DNA of 64,000 bases from Mycobacterium sp. GA-1285 (GTDB lineage Bacteria; Actinomycetota; Actinomycetes; Mycobacteriales; Mycobacteriaceae), in contig NZ_LQIS01000023.1 of NCBI RefSeq assembly GCF_001499905.1, positions 203,623 to 267,622 on the forward strand. Reading direction: 5' to 3'. Shown piece after piece: positions 53,173 through 61,270 of this stretch; the first letter of the stretch is position 1, and the number at the start of each line of letters is the position of its first letter. A program made the translations under genes and the position numbers. The notes beneath the pieces were generated by a model. It had not been told where the DNA came from. It saw nothing but the letters and a program-made list of their open reading frames with translations, and made no database searches.

Positions 53173-54354
53173 ATGCCAGCACCCACCGCGTCGGACGCCG
53201 TCGAAGACGCCGTCCACCGGCGTCGTGACGACCTGGTCGAACTCTCCCATTCCATTCACGCCGAGCCTGAACTCGCGTTCGCCGAACACCGCAGCTGCGC
53301 CAAGGCGCAGGCGCTGGTCGCCGAGTATGGGTTCGCGATCACGCAGGCGCCCGGGGGGCTCGAGACGGCGTTTCGAGCCGACTACGGCAGCGGGCCGCTG
53401 GTCATCGGCGTCTGTGCCGAGTACGACGCGCTGCCCGGCATCGGCCACGCCTGCGGGCACAACATCATCGCGGCCTCAGCCGTCGGCACCGCCCTGGCGT
53501 TGGCGGACGTCGCCGACCGCCTCGGGTTGACGGTCGTGCTCCTGGGCACACCGGCCGAGGAGGCCGGTGGCGGAAAAGTGTTGCTGTTGAACGCCGGGAC
53601 GTTTGACGACATCGCCGCCTCGGTGATGCTGCACCCGGGCCCCCTCGACATCGCCGCCGCGCGGTCGCTGGCGCTGTCGCAGGTCGCCGTCCGGTACGAG
53701 GGCAGGGAAGCGCACGCCGCCGTGGCGCCTTACCTCGGCCTCAACGCGGTCGACGCGATCACCGTCGCGCAGGTGGCGATCGGACTGCTGCGCCAACAGA
53801 TGGCACCGGGCCAGATGGCGCACGGCATCGTCACCGACGGCGGTCAGGCCACCAACGTCATCCCGGCGCGTGCCGAGATGCAGTACACGATGCGGGCCAA
53901 CGACGCGGCTTCGTTGCGCGAACTCGAACAGCGCATGGCGGACTGTTTCCTGGCCGGCGCGGTGGCTACCGGCTGCGGCCATGAGGTCACCGAGACCGAA
54001 CCGAGCTACTCCGAACTGACTCCCGACCGATGGCTGGCCGAGGCGTTTCGCGCCGAGATGCTGCGGGTGGGCCGCGAGCCGGTGTCGGTCGAGCTCGAGG
54101 CGGCGCTGCCGCTGGGCAGCACCGACATGGGCAATGTCACCCAGGTGATGCCCGGCATCCATCCGATCGTCGGCATCGACGCGGGCGGCGCGTCGGTGCA
54201 TCAACCCGCGTTCGCCGAGGCCGCGGCGGGCCCGAGCGCCGACAAGGCGGTCGTCGAGGGTGCGATCATGCTGGCCCGCACCGTCGTGCGGTTGGCGGAG
54301 ACGCCGCACGAACGCGACCGGGTGCTGGAGTCACAGGCGAGGCGCGCGTCATGA
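53173..54354 (+). CDS. amiB1: M20-family amidohydrolase AmiB1
   Basis: The 393-residue protein is a di-zinc M20 peptidase/amidohydrolase. Motifs: [18 protein letters not shown] (about 77-94), [11 protein letters not shown] (about 123-133) with the catalytic Glu pair, and a dimerisation insert (about 180-300). GATACT ends six bases before the ATG, so it may be leaderless. The stop overlaps amiA1 (ATGA). Substrate not fixed by sequence; matches Rv3306c in order. Confidence 0.92.
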   Translation: MPAPTASDAVEDAVHRRRDDLVELSHSIHAEPELAFAEHRSCAKAQALVAEYGFAITQAPGGLETAFRADYGSGPLVIGVCAEYDALPGIGHACGHNIIAASAVGTALALADVADRLGLTVVLLGTPAEEAGGGKVLLLNAGTFDDIAASVMLHPGPLDIAAARSLALSQVAVRYEGREAHAAVAPYLGLNAVDAITVAQVAIGLLRQQMAPGQMAHGIVTDGGQATNVIPARAEMQYTMRANDAASLRELEQRMADCFLAGAVATGCGHEVTETEPSYSELTPDRWLAEAFRAEMLRVGREPVSVELEAALPLGSTDMGNVTQVMPGIHPIVGIDAGGASVHQPAFAEAAAGPSADKAVVEGAIMLARTVVRLAETPHERDRVLESQARRAS

Positions 54355-55523
54355 GCGTGCTGCCGCACGCCGCCGCCCGGTGGCTCTCGGCCCACTACGA
54401 CGATCTCGTCGAGTGGCGCCGCCACATTCACATGCATCCGGAGTTGGGACGCCAGGAGTTCGGCACCACTCAGTTCGTCGCGTCGCGGCTGGCCGATGCG
54501 GGCCTGAACCCGAAGGTGCTGCCCGGAGGCACCGGGTTGACGTGCGACTTCGGGCCAGAGCACGCGCCGCGGATCGCGCTGCGCGCCGATATGGACGCGT
54601 TGCCGATGGCCGACCGGACCGGCGCGCCGTACGCGTCGCTGGTGCCTAACGTGTCGCATGCGTGCGGGCACGATGCGCACACGGCGATGCTGCTGGGCGC
54701 CGCGCTGGCGATGGCGTCGGTACCCGAACTCCCGGTCGGGGTGCGGCTGATCTTCCAGGCCGCCGAGGAGCTGATGCCGGGCGGCGCGATCGACGCGATC
54801 GCCGCGGGGGCGCTGACCGGGGTGTCGCGCATCTTCGCGCTGCACTGCGACCCGCGGCTGGCCGTCGGCAAGGTGGCGATGCGGCCCGGGCCCATCACCT
54901 CGGCCGCCGATCAACTCGAGGTGACGTTGCATTCGCCGGGTGGTCACACCTCGCGGCCCCATCTCACCGGCGACCTCGTCTACGGGCTCGGCACGTTGAT
55001 CACCGGTGTGCCCGGCGTGCTGTCGCGTCGCATCGATCCCCGCAACAGCACCGTGATGGTGTGGGGGGCGGTGAACGCGGGCGTCGCCGCGAACGCGATC
55101 CCGCAGACCGGCACGCTGGCCGGTACCATCCGCACCGCGAGCCGCGACACCTGGGATAGCCTCGAATCGATTGTGCGGGAAGCTATTTCGTCGTTGCTGG
55201 CGCCGCTGCACATCGACTACTCCGTGCAGTACCGTCGCGGCGTGCCGCCGGTGGTCAACGAGGAGATCTCGACGCGCATCCTCACCCACGCGATCGAGGC
55301 GATCGGCCCTGACGTGCTGGCCGACACCCGGCAATCCGGCGGCGGCGAGGACTTCTCCTGGTATCTCGAGGAGGTTCCCGGTGCGATGGCGCGATTGGGT
55401 GTCTGGACCGGCCGTGGACCCCAATTGGATTTGCACCAGCCGACGTTCGACCTCGACGAGCGGTCGCTCGCGGTCGGAGTGCGCGTTCTGGTCAACATCG
55501 TCGACCAGGCCGCCGCTTTCTAG
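54351..55523 (+). CDS. amiA1: M20-family amidohydrolase AmiA1
   Basis: The product is 390 residues from ATG 54351 overlapping the amiB1 stop; the longer open frame runs through amiB1 and is not used. M20/HipO-type motifs: HMHPELGRQEF, LRADMDALPM (about 80-89), SHACGHDAHT (about 102-111), QAAEELMPGG and GGEDFSW near the C-terminus. It is a paralogue of AmiB1 and probably acts on related N-acyl or peptide substrates. Corresponds to Rv3305c. Confidence 0.93.
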   Translation: MSVLPHAAARWLSAHYDDLVEWRRHIHMHPELGRQEFGTTQFVASRLADAGLNPKVLPGGTGLTCDFGPEHAPRIALRADMDALPMADRTGAPYASLVPNVSHACGHDAHTAMLLGAALAMASVPELPVGVRLIFQAAEELMPGGAIDAIAAGALTGVSRIFALHCDPRLAVGKVAMRPGPITSAADQLEVTLHSPGGHTSRPHLTGDLVYGLGTLITGVPGVLSRRIDPRNSTVMVWGAVNAGVAANAIPQTGTLAGTIRTASRDTWDSLESIVREAISSLLAPLHIDYSVQYRRGVPPVVNEEISTRILTHAIEAIGPDVLADTRQSGGGEDFSWYLEEVPGAMARLGVWTGRGPQLDLHQPTFDLDERSLAVGVRVLVNIVDQAAAF

Positions 55524-55546
55524 CTACGGTTGCCTCCCTTCTCCCC

Positions 55547-55610
55547 CGCGAGTGACCGTGTTTGTACCGCGACACGCCGTCCTGACCGGACAGTTCGCGG
55601 TCGCTCGCGC
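55547..55610. repeat. REP-like palindromic repeat, copy 1
   Basis: This 64-base element begins CGCGAGTGACCG and ends GCGGTCGCTCGCGC, so its arms pair. Its reverse complement matches 56578-56641 at about three-quarters of positions. It lies between amiA1 and the DUF559 gene. Confidence 0.6.
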
Positions 55611-55695
55611 GGGTTGATCGTCCCCAAACCGCGCTTCATCCACAATCGCGTGCGACACACGCGGTGAGTGGTCGACCGTCGTTGACGATCAGCGT

Positions 55696-56583
55696 GTGAA
55701 CCCAGAGTTGCTGCGACTCTTCAGCGCCCAGGCAGGACTGGCGACCACCAACCAGATCCTGCAACACATGACGAGACGGGGCTTCGAGTCGGCACTCGAA
55801 ACCGGTCCACTGCAACGACTTTGGCCGGGCATCTACTGTCTGGATGAACCCGACGACATGCTGCGACTGCGAGGACTGGACTTCCGCTGCGGAAAGCCGG
55901 TCGCTGCTTGCCTTCACACCGCGGCGGCGATGTACGGCTTCGATACCGAGGAGCCGGCCGATCTCCATGTGCTCAGCCCACCGGGTTCCCGGCTGCGGTC
56001 CACGGACGGGCTAGTGGTACACCGTCGTGAGGGCGCCCCGCTGACCGTCGTCGACGGCAGGCCGGCAACCGCGCCGGCCTGGACCGCCGTGGAGGTGGCC
56101 CGGTCGCAGCGCCGGCCGAGGGCGCTGGCCACCTTGGATGCCGCGCTCCGAAGCGGCTCCTGCAATCGGACCGAGTTGTGGCGCGCCGCGGTCGCCCAGG
56201 CCGGGCGGCGCGGGATCGTCGCCGTCCGGGACTTGATCGCCCTGGCTGACGCCCGCGCGGAATCGCCGATGGAGAGCGAAGCGCGGCTCGCGATGATCGA
56301 CGGTGGGCTCCCCGCGCCGGAACTGCAGTATGAGGTCATCGACGGAAACGGTGAGTTACGCCGTCTGGACTTCGCCTGGCCCGGCGAGCGCGTGGCCGCG
56401 GAGTACGACGGCGTCGACTGGCACAGCGACCCCGAGGCGATGCGGCGCGACCGCAGGCGCAATGCAGCGCTGCTCGACATCGACTGGGTGGTCATCCCCA
56501 TCGTTAGCCAGGATGTCCGTCAGCGGCCGCGGGAGTTCGTCGGCCGCATCGACAGACAGCTTCGGCGCGCTCGCGCGGCGTGA
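55696..56583 (+). CDS. AbiEi-like/DUF559 protein, 295 aa
   Basis: The N-terminus (GLATTNQILQHMTRRGFESA then PLQRLWPGIYCLDEP) is the winged-helix of AbiEi-type antitoxin-like proteins. The C-terminal 110 residues (ESPMESEARLAMIDGGLPAP, RLDFAWPGERVAAEYDG, then RRRNAALLDIDWVVI) form the DUF559/Vsr-like nuclease fold with D...E residues. Common in mycobacteria without known function. GTG 55696. It is not part of the canonical amiA1-Rv3304 neighbourhood and is bracketed by inverted repeats. Confidence 0.8.
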   Translation: MNPELLRLFSAQAGLATTNQILQHMTRRGFESALETGPLQRLWPGIYCLDEPDDMLRLRGLDFRCGKPVAACLHTAAAMYGFDTEEPADLHVLSPPGSRLRSTDGLVVHRREGAPLTVVDGRPATAPAWTAVEVARSQRRPRALATLDAALRSGSCNRTELWRAAVAQAGRRGIVAVRDLIALADARAESPMESEARLAMIDGGLPAPELQYEVIDGNGELRRLDFAWPGERVAAEYDGVDWHSDPEAMRRDRRRNAALLDIDWVVIPIVSQDVRQRPREFVGRIDRQLRRARAA

Positions 56584-56641
56584 GCGACCGCAGCATGTCC
56601 GCGAGATACGGCGTGTCGGCGCACAGACGCGGTCGCTCGCG
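56578..56641. repeat. REP-like palindromic repeat, copy 2 (inverted)
   Basis: GAGCGACCGC at one end and GCGGTCGCTCGCG at the other fold back. The central ACGGCGTGTCG is shared with the reverse of copy 1. It overlaps the stop of the DUF559 gene and may serve as its terminator. Confidence 0.6.
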
Positions 56642-56652
56642 GAAAAGGAGAG

Positions 56653-57126
56653 CTAGGAGCCTGGGCCGATGTTGAGTGCGGGCCGGGTGCGCAGATCGTG
56701 CACGTACTCCGGTGGGGCGCCTGCGATTTCGGCGGCGTCGGCCATCACTCCGAGGTAGCGTGCCGACGGCAGGCCGCCCTCCCACGCATCGACGACGTAC
56801 AGCCAGGCGAGCACGGGTTCGAAGTCGGTGTCCGACGAGATGCGATGCACCCGGCAGCGGATCTTCTTGTGGAAACCGAGTTCCGATCCTTCCCACCGGT
56901 CCAGGTTGGCCTCGTCGTCCTTCGTCATGTCGTAGAGCACGACGAAGACCTTCGACGTCGGATCCTCGACGACTGTGGCGAGCGCACCCTCCCAGCCGAT
57001 GTCCTCCCCGCCGAACGTCAGACGCCAGCCGTGCAGCCAGCCCGTTCCTGCCATCGGAGAATGAGGTGCGCGCTGCAACATCTGCTCCGGATGCATGTTC
57101 GATCCGTAGGCGGCGTAGAGCGGCAC
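56653..57126 (-). CDS. Gamma-glutamylcyclotransferase-fold protein (Rv3304-like)
   Basis: The 157-residue protein has the fold's signature at the start (LYAAYGSNMHPEQMLQRAP) and the catalytic-type Glu region (LDRWEGSELGFHKKI). AWLYVVDAWEGGLPSARYLG completes the barrel. The family acts on gamma-glutamyl or related amide bonds; the exact substrate is unknown. Divergent from lpdA with 65 bases between, in the Rv3304/lpdA order. Confidence 0.85.
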   Translation of the reverse strand: MPLYAAYGSNMHPEQMLQRAPHSPMAGTGWLHGWRLTFGGEDIGWEGALATVVEDPTSKVFVVLYDMTKDDEANLDRWEGSELGFHKKIRCRVHRISSDTDFEPVLAWLYVVDAWEGGLPSARYLGVMADAAEIAGAPPEYVHDLRTRPALNIGPGS

Positions 57127-57179
57127 CCAGAAAGACTAAGCGTTCGCGCGCCGCCTGGGCGATCGACCTACCGCTTCGT

Positions 57180-57185
57180 TAGGTT
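57180..57185 (+). promoter_or_regulatory. -10 hexamer TAGGTT for leaderless lpdA
   Basis: TAGGTT ends six bases before GTG 57192. The spacing matches the other leaderless starts in the window. Confidence 0.5.
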
Positions 57186-57191
57186 GGGGGC

Positions 57192-58607
57192 GTGGCAACC
57201 CGCATCGTGATCATCGGCGGCGGGCCCGCCGGTTATGAGGCGGCACTGGTCGCCGCCAACAGCGGCCCCGAAGTTGCCGAGGTCACCGTCGTCGACTCCG
57301 ACGGCATCGGCGGCGCCTGCGTGTTGTGGGACTGCGTCCCGTCCAAGACGTTCATCGCGTCGACGGGCGTGCGCACCGAACTGCGCCGCGCCCCGGATCT
57401 GGGGTATGCGCTCGAGTTCGAAGACGCGAAGATCTCGCTGCCCAAGATCAACCAGCGGGTCAAGAGGCTGGCGGCCGCGCAGTCGGCGGACATCGCCGAA
57501 CGGCTGCGCAACGACGGCGTCACACTGATCGCCGGCCGCGGTGAACTCGTCGACGACATGCCGGGGATGGCCACGCACACCGTCAAGGTGACCGAGCACG
57601 ACGGCACCGTCAGCACGATCAAGGCCGACGTCGTGCTGATCGCCACCGGAGCGAGCCCCCGCGTGCTGCCCGGCGCCGAACCCGACGGCGAACGCATCCT
57701 GAACTGGCGCCAGCTCTACGACCTCGAGGACCTGCCCGAACATCTCGTCGTCGTCGGCTCCGGGGTGACCGGCGCGGAGTTCGTCAACGCCTACACCGAG
57801 CTCGGGGTCAAGGTGACGGTGGTGGCCAGCCGCGACCAGATCCTGCCGCACGAGGACTCCGACGCCGCCGCGGTGCTCGAGGACGCGCTGATCTCACGCG
57901 GGGTGACACTGGTCAAGAATGCGCGTGCCCAGTCGGTCACGCGTAACGGCTCCGGCGTGCTGGTCACGATGACCGACGGCCGCACTGTCGAGGGCAGCCA
58001 TGCGTTGATGACGGTCGGGTCGGTGCCCAACACCAGCGGCCTGGGCCTGGAACGGGTCGGCATCGAGCTCGGTGAGGGTGACTATCTGAAGGTCGACCGG
58101 GTGTCGCGCACCGGCGTGCCCGGCATCTACGCCGCCGGTGACTGCACCGGCCTGATGCTGCTCGCTTCGGTGGCCGCCATGCAGGGCCGTATCGCGATGT
58201 ATCACGTGCTGGGCGAGGGGCTCGAACCGATCCGGTTGCGGACGGTCGCCGCGGCGGTGTTCACCCGACCCGAGATCGCCGCCGTCGGAGTGCCGCAGTC
58301 CAAGATCGACGACAGGTCGGTCGCGGCGCGAACGATCACGCTGCCGCTCAACACCAACGCCCGCGCCAAGATGTCCAGCCTGCGGCGCGGTTTCGTCAAG
58401 ATCTTCTGCCGTCCGGCGACGGGCGTGGTGATCGGCGGTGTGGTGGTCGCGCCGATCGCGTCGGAGCTCATCATGCCGATCGCTTTGGCGGTGCAGAACG
58501 GCAACGACGTCGAGGATCTGGCGCAGACGTTCTCGGTGTACCCGTCACTGTCGGGTTCGATCGCCGAAGCGGGCCGCCGCCTGATGGCGCACGACGATCT
58601 GGACTGA
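57192..58607 (+). CDS. lpdA: Flavoprotein disulfide-reductase-family NAD(P)H quinone reductase LpdA
   Basis: The 471-residue protein has the FAD site IVIIGGGPAGYEAA (about 5-18), redox region GGACVLWDCVPSK (about 38-50), and NAD(P) site VVVGSGVTGAEF (about 182-193). The second FAD motif is GIYAAGDCTG, then a dimer domain. The C-terminal His-Glu pair of true lipoamide dehydrogenases is absent (VYPSLSGSI instead). That fits M. tuberculosis LpdA, known as a quinone reductase and not a lipoamide dehydrogenase. Two Cys with four residues between them are present here. Confidence 0.92.
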   Translation: MATRIVIIGGGPAGYEAALVAANSGPEVAEVTVVDSDGIGGACVLWDCVPSKTFIASTGVRTELRRAPDLGYALEFEDAKISLPKINQRVKRLAAAQSADIAERLRNDGVTLIAGRGELVDDMPGMATHTVKVTEHDGTVSTIKADVVLIATGASPRVLPGAEPDGERILNWRQLYDLEDLPEHLVVVGSGVTGAEFVNAYTELGVKVTVVASRDQILPHEDSDAAAVLEDALISRGVTLVKNARAQSVTRNGSGVLVTMTDGRTVEGSHALMTVGSVPNTSGLGLERVGIELGEGDYLKVDRVSRTGVPGIYAAGDCTGLMLLASVAAMQGRIAMYHVLGEGLEPIRLRTVAAAVFTRPEIAAVGVPQSKIDDRSVAARTITLPLNTNARAKMSSLRRGFVKIFCRPATGVVIGGVVVAPIASELIMPIALAVQNGNDVEDLAQTFSVYPSLSGSIAEAGRRLMAHDDLD

Positions 58608-58661
58608 CTCCACGTAGCCTGGATGGGCGAGCGTACCGACGAGTAACTAGGAGCCAATCCG

Positions 58662-60401
58662 GTGAGTGACCCGATCCCGGCGAACGGGCAGACGCTCCTG
58701 GGGCCCCAGCAGCGGGCCGAGGCCTGGGAGCGGCTCGGCAGCGAGCAGTTCGACGTCGTCGTGATCGGCGGGGGAGTCGTCGGCGCGGGTGCTGCGCTGG
58801 ATGCGGCCACGCGCGGTTTGAAGGTCGCGCTGGTCGAGGCGCGCGACTTCGCATCGGGCACATCGAGCCGGTCCTCGAAGATGTTCCACGGCGGGCTGCG
58901 CTATCTCGAGCAGTTGGAGTTCGGGCTGGTGCGCGAGGCATTGCACGAGCGCGAGCTGTCGCTGACGACGTTGGCGCCGCATCTGGTCAAACCGCTGCCG
59001 TTTCTGTTTCCGCTGACCAATCGATGGTGGGAGCGTCCGTACGTCGCTGCGGGCATCTTCCTCTACGACCAGCTGGGCGGCGCGAAATCGGTTCCTGCGC
59101 AGAAGCATCTGACGAAGTCCGGGGCGTTGCGCCTGGCGCCGGGACTCAAACGGTCGTCGTTGATCGGCGGCATCCGGTATTACGACACCGTGGTCGACGA
59201 CGCACGCCACACGATGACCGTGGCCCGCACGGCCGCGCACTACGGCGCCGTGGTGCGAACATCGACACAGGTGGTCGCGTTGCTTCGGGAGGGTGACCGT
59301 GTCACCGGCGTGGAGGTCCGCGACTCCGAGAACGGCGCAGTGACCGAGGTGCACGGGCATGTCGTCGTGAACGCCACCGGCGTGTGGACCGACGAGATTC
59401 AGGCATTGTCCAAGCAGCGCGGGCGTTTTCGGGTGCGCGCCTCCAAGGGTGTGCACATTGTGGTGCCGCGCGACCGGATCGTCAGCGAGGTGGCGATCAT
59501 CCTGCGCACCGAGAAGTCCGTGCTGTTCGTGATCCCCTGGGGAACGCACTGGATCATCGGCACAACCGACACCGACTGGAATCTCGACCTGGCCCACCCG
59601 GCGGCCACCAAGGCCGACATCGACTACCTCCTCGAAACCGTCAACACGGTGTTGGCGACGCCGCTGAGTCACGACGACATCGACGGCGTCTACGCCGGCC
59701 TGCGGCCGCTGCTGGCCGGGGAGAGCGAGGAGACCTCGAAGCTGTCGCGTGAGCATGCCGTCGCGGTGCCCGCTCCCGGGCTGGTCGCGATCGCCGGCGG
59801 CAAGTACACGACGTACCGGGTGATGGCCGAGGACGCCATCGATGCTGCAGCCGAGTACATTCCGGCGCGGGTGGCGCCGTCGATCACCGAGAAGGTACCG
59901 CTGATGGGCGCCGACGGCTACTTCGCGCTGATCAATCAAACCCAGAGTGTCGGAAAGCATTACGATCTGCATCCCTATCGGGTGCGGCACCTGCTGGACC
60001 GGTACGGCTCGCTGATCGGCGAGGTGCTGCAGATGGCCGAGGGTAATCCGGAACTGCTCACCCCCATCACCGAGGCGCCGGTATACCTGAAGGTCGAGGC
60101 GTGGTACGCCGCGGCCGCCGAGGGCGCGTTGCATCTGGAGGATATCCTGGCCCGGCGGATGAGAATCTCGATCGAGTATCCCCACCGCGGCGTGGACTGT
60201 GCCCGCGAGGTCGCCGAAGTGGTTGCGCCGGTGCTGGGTTGGAGCGAGGCGGACGTCGACCGCGAGGTGAACACGTACCTGGCGCGGGTGGATGCGGAGA
60301 AGCGTTCGCAGCAGGAACCCGATGACGAATCGGCCGATGCGTTGCGCGTGGCGGCGCCGGAAGCGCGCGCTGAGATCCTCGAACCGGTGCCGCTGAATTG
60401 A
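58662..60401 (+). CDS. glpD2: Glycerol-3-phosphate dehydrogenase
   Basis: The 579-residue FAD enzyme has the dinucleotide site VVVIGGGVVGAGAALDAA (about 27-44), the substrate-binding SGTSSRSSKMFHGGLRYLEQ (about 66-85), WGTHWIIGTTDTDW (about 290-303), and the C-terminal DAO domain. It oxidises glycerol 3-phosphate and passes electrons to quinone at the membrane. GTG 58662 follows TAGGAG. Order lpdA-glpD2 matches Rv3303c-Rv3302c. Confidence 0.95.
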   Translation: MSDPIPANGQTLLGPQQRAEAWERLGSEQFDVVVIGGGVVGAGAALDAATRGLKVALVEARDFASGTSSRSSKMFHGGLRYLEQLEFGLVREALHERELSLTTLAPHLVKPLPFLFPLTNRWWERPYVAAGIFLYDQLGGAKSVPAQKHLTKSGALRLAPGLKRSSLIGGIRYYDTVVDDARHTMTVARTAAHYGAVVRTSTQVVALLREGDRVTGVEVRDSENGAVTEVHGHVVVNATGVWTDEIQALSKQRGRFRVRASKGVHIVVPRDRIVSEVAIILRTEKSVLFVIPWGTHWIIGTTDTDWNLDLAHPAATKADIDYLLETVNTVLATPLSHDDIDGVYAGLRPLLAGESEETSKLSREHAVAVPAPGLVAIAGGKYTTYRVMAEDAIDAAAEYIPARVAPSITEKVPLMGADGYFALINQTQSVGKHYDLHPYRVRHLLDRYGSLIGEVLQMAEGNPELLTPITEAPVYLKVEAWYAAAAEGALHLEDILARRMRISIEYPHRGVDCAREVAEVVAPVLGWSEADVDREVNTYLARVDAEKRSQQEPDDESADALRVAAPEARAEILEPVPLN

Positions 60402-60411
60402 GGCCCGGACT

Positions 60412-61269
60412 TTGAGACGCCCGCCGCCACTGCCCGTGCGCGACGGACTGGGGCCGGCGCGGGTGCGGTTGCGCGGCGGTGCGGTGTTGGTCGAATTGGC
60501 CAGCCGGTTCGGTGACGCGGCGGCCGCCAAAGTGCTTGCGGGCGAGGTGGTGACCGCCGAGGGCGACGTCGTGACCGCGGGCACGGTGATGCCGCCGGGG
60601 TCGTTCGTCTATCTGTACCGCGAACTGCGCGAAGAGGTTGCGGTGCCGTTTGACATGCCGATCCTGTATCGCGATGACGACATCGTTGTGGTGGACAAAC
60701 CTCATTTTCTGGCGACGATGCCGCGGGGGCGCCATGTCGCCCAGACGGCGCTGGTGCGGCTGCGTCGTGAATTGGACTTACCGGAGTTGTCGCCGGCGCA
60801 TCGACTGGACCGGTTGACGGCGGGCGTGCTGCTGTTCACGACGCGGCGCGAGGTGCGGGGCGCGTATCAGACCATGTTTGCGCGCGGCGAAGTTCACAAG
60901 ACGTATCTGGCGCGGGCAGGCGTCGATCCGGAGCTGGCGTTTCCGATAACGGTGCGCAGCCGAATCGGCAAGCGGCGCGGACAGTTACAGGCGGTGGAGG
61001 AGCCGGGTGAGCCGAACGCCGAGACGCTGGTCGAGCATCTTGGCGACGGACGGTATCGGTTGACGCCGCGGACGGGGCGCACACATCAGCTGCGGGTGCA
61101 CATGGCGTCGCTGGGTCTGCCGATCGTGAACGACCCGCTGTACCCGCAGGTGATCGACGTTGCGCCGGAAGACTTCTCGCGGCCGCTGCAACTTCTGGCG
61201 CAGCGGTTCGAGTTTCGTGATCCGGTGAGCGGCCGTCAACGCGACTTCGTCAGCATCCGGACATTGTGA
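60412..61269 (+). CDS. RluA-family pseudouridine synthase
   Basis: The 285-residue protein has the catalytic motif HRLDRLTAGVLLF with the active Asp near residue 126, plus VVVDKPHFLATMP, KTYLAR and RTGRTHQLRVHMAS. No S4 domain is seen. It isomerises uridine in rRNA or tRNA; target unknown. TTG 60412 is used, with GAGG eight bases upstream and only 10 bases after glpD2. Corresponds to Rv3300c. Confidence 0.9.
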   Translation: MRRPPPLPVRDGLGPARVRLRGGAVLVELASRFGDAAAAKVLAGEVVTAEGDVVTAGTVMPPGSFVYLYRELREEVAVPFDMPILYRDDDIVVVDKPHFLATMPRGRHVAQTALVRLRRELDLPELSPAHRLDRLTAGVLLFTTRREVRGAYQTMFARGEVHKTYLARAGVDPELAFPITVRSRIGKRRGQLQAVEEPGEPNAETLVEHLGDGRYRLTPRTGRTHQLRVHMASLGLPIVNDPLYPQVIDVAPEDFSRPLQLLAQRFEFRDPVSGRQRDFVSIRTL

Positions 61270-61270
61270 C

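Noticed and set aside
58647..60584. Minus-strand open frame of 645 codons
   Set aside because: Antisense to glpD2, whose FAD and substrate motifs are complete; the His/Gln/Arg-rich translation is typical of a shadow frame.
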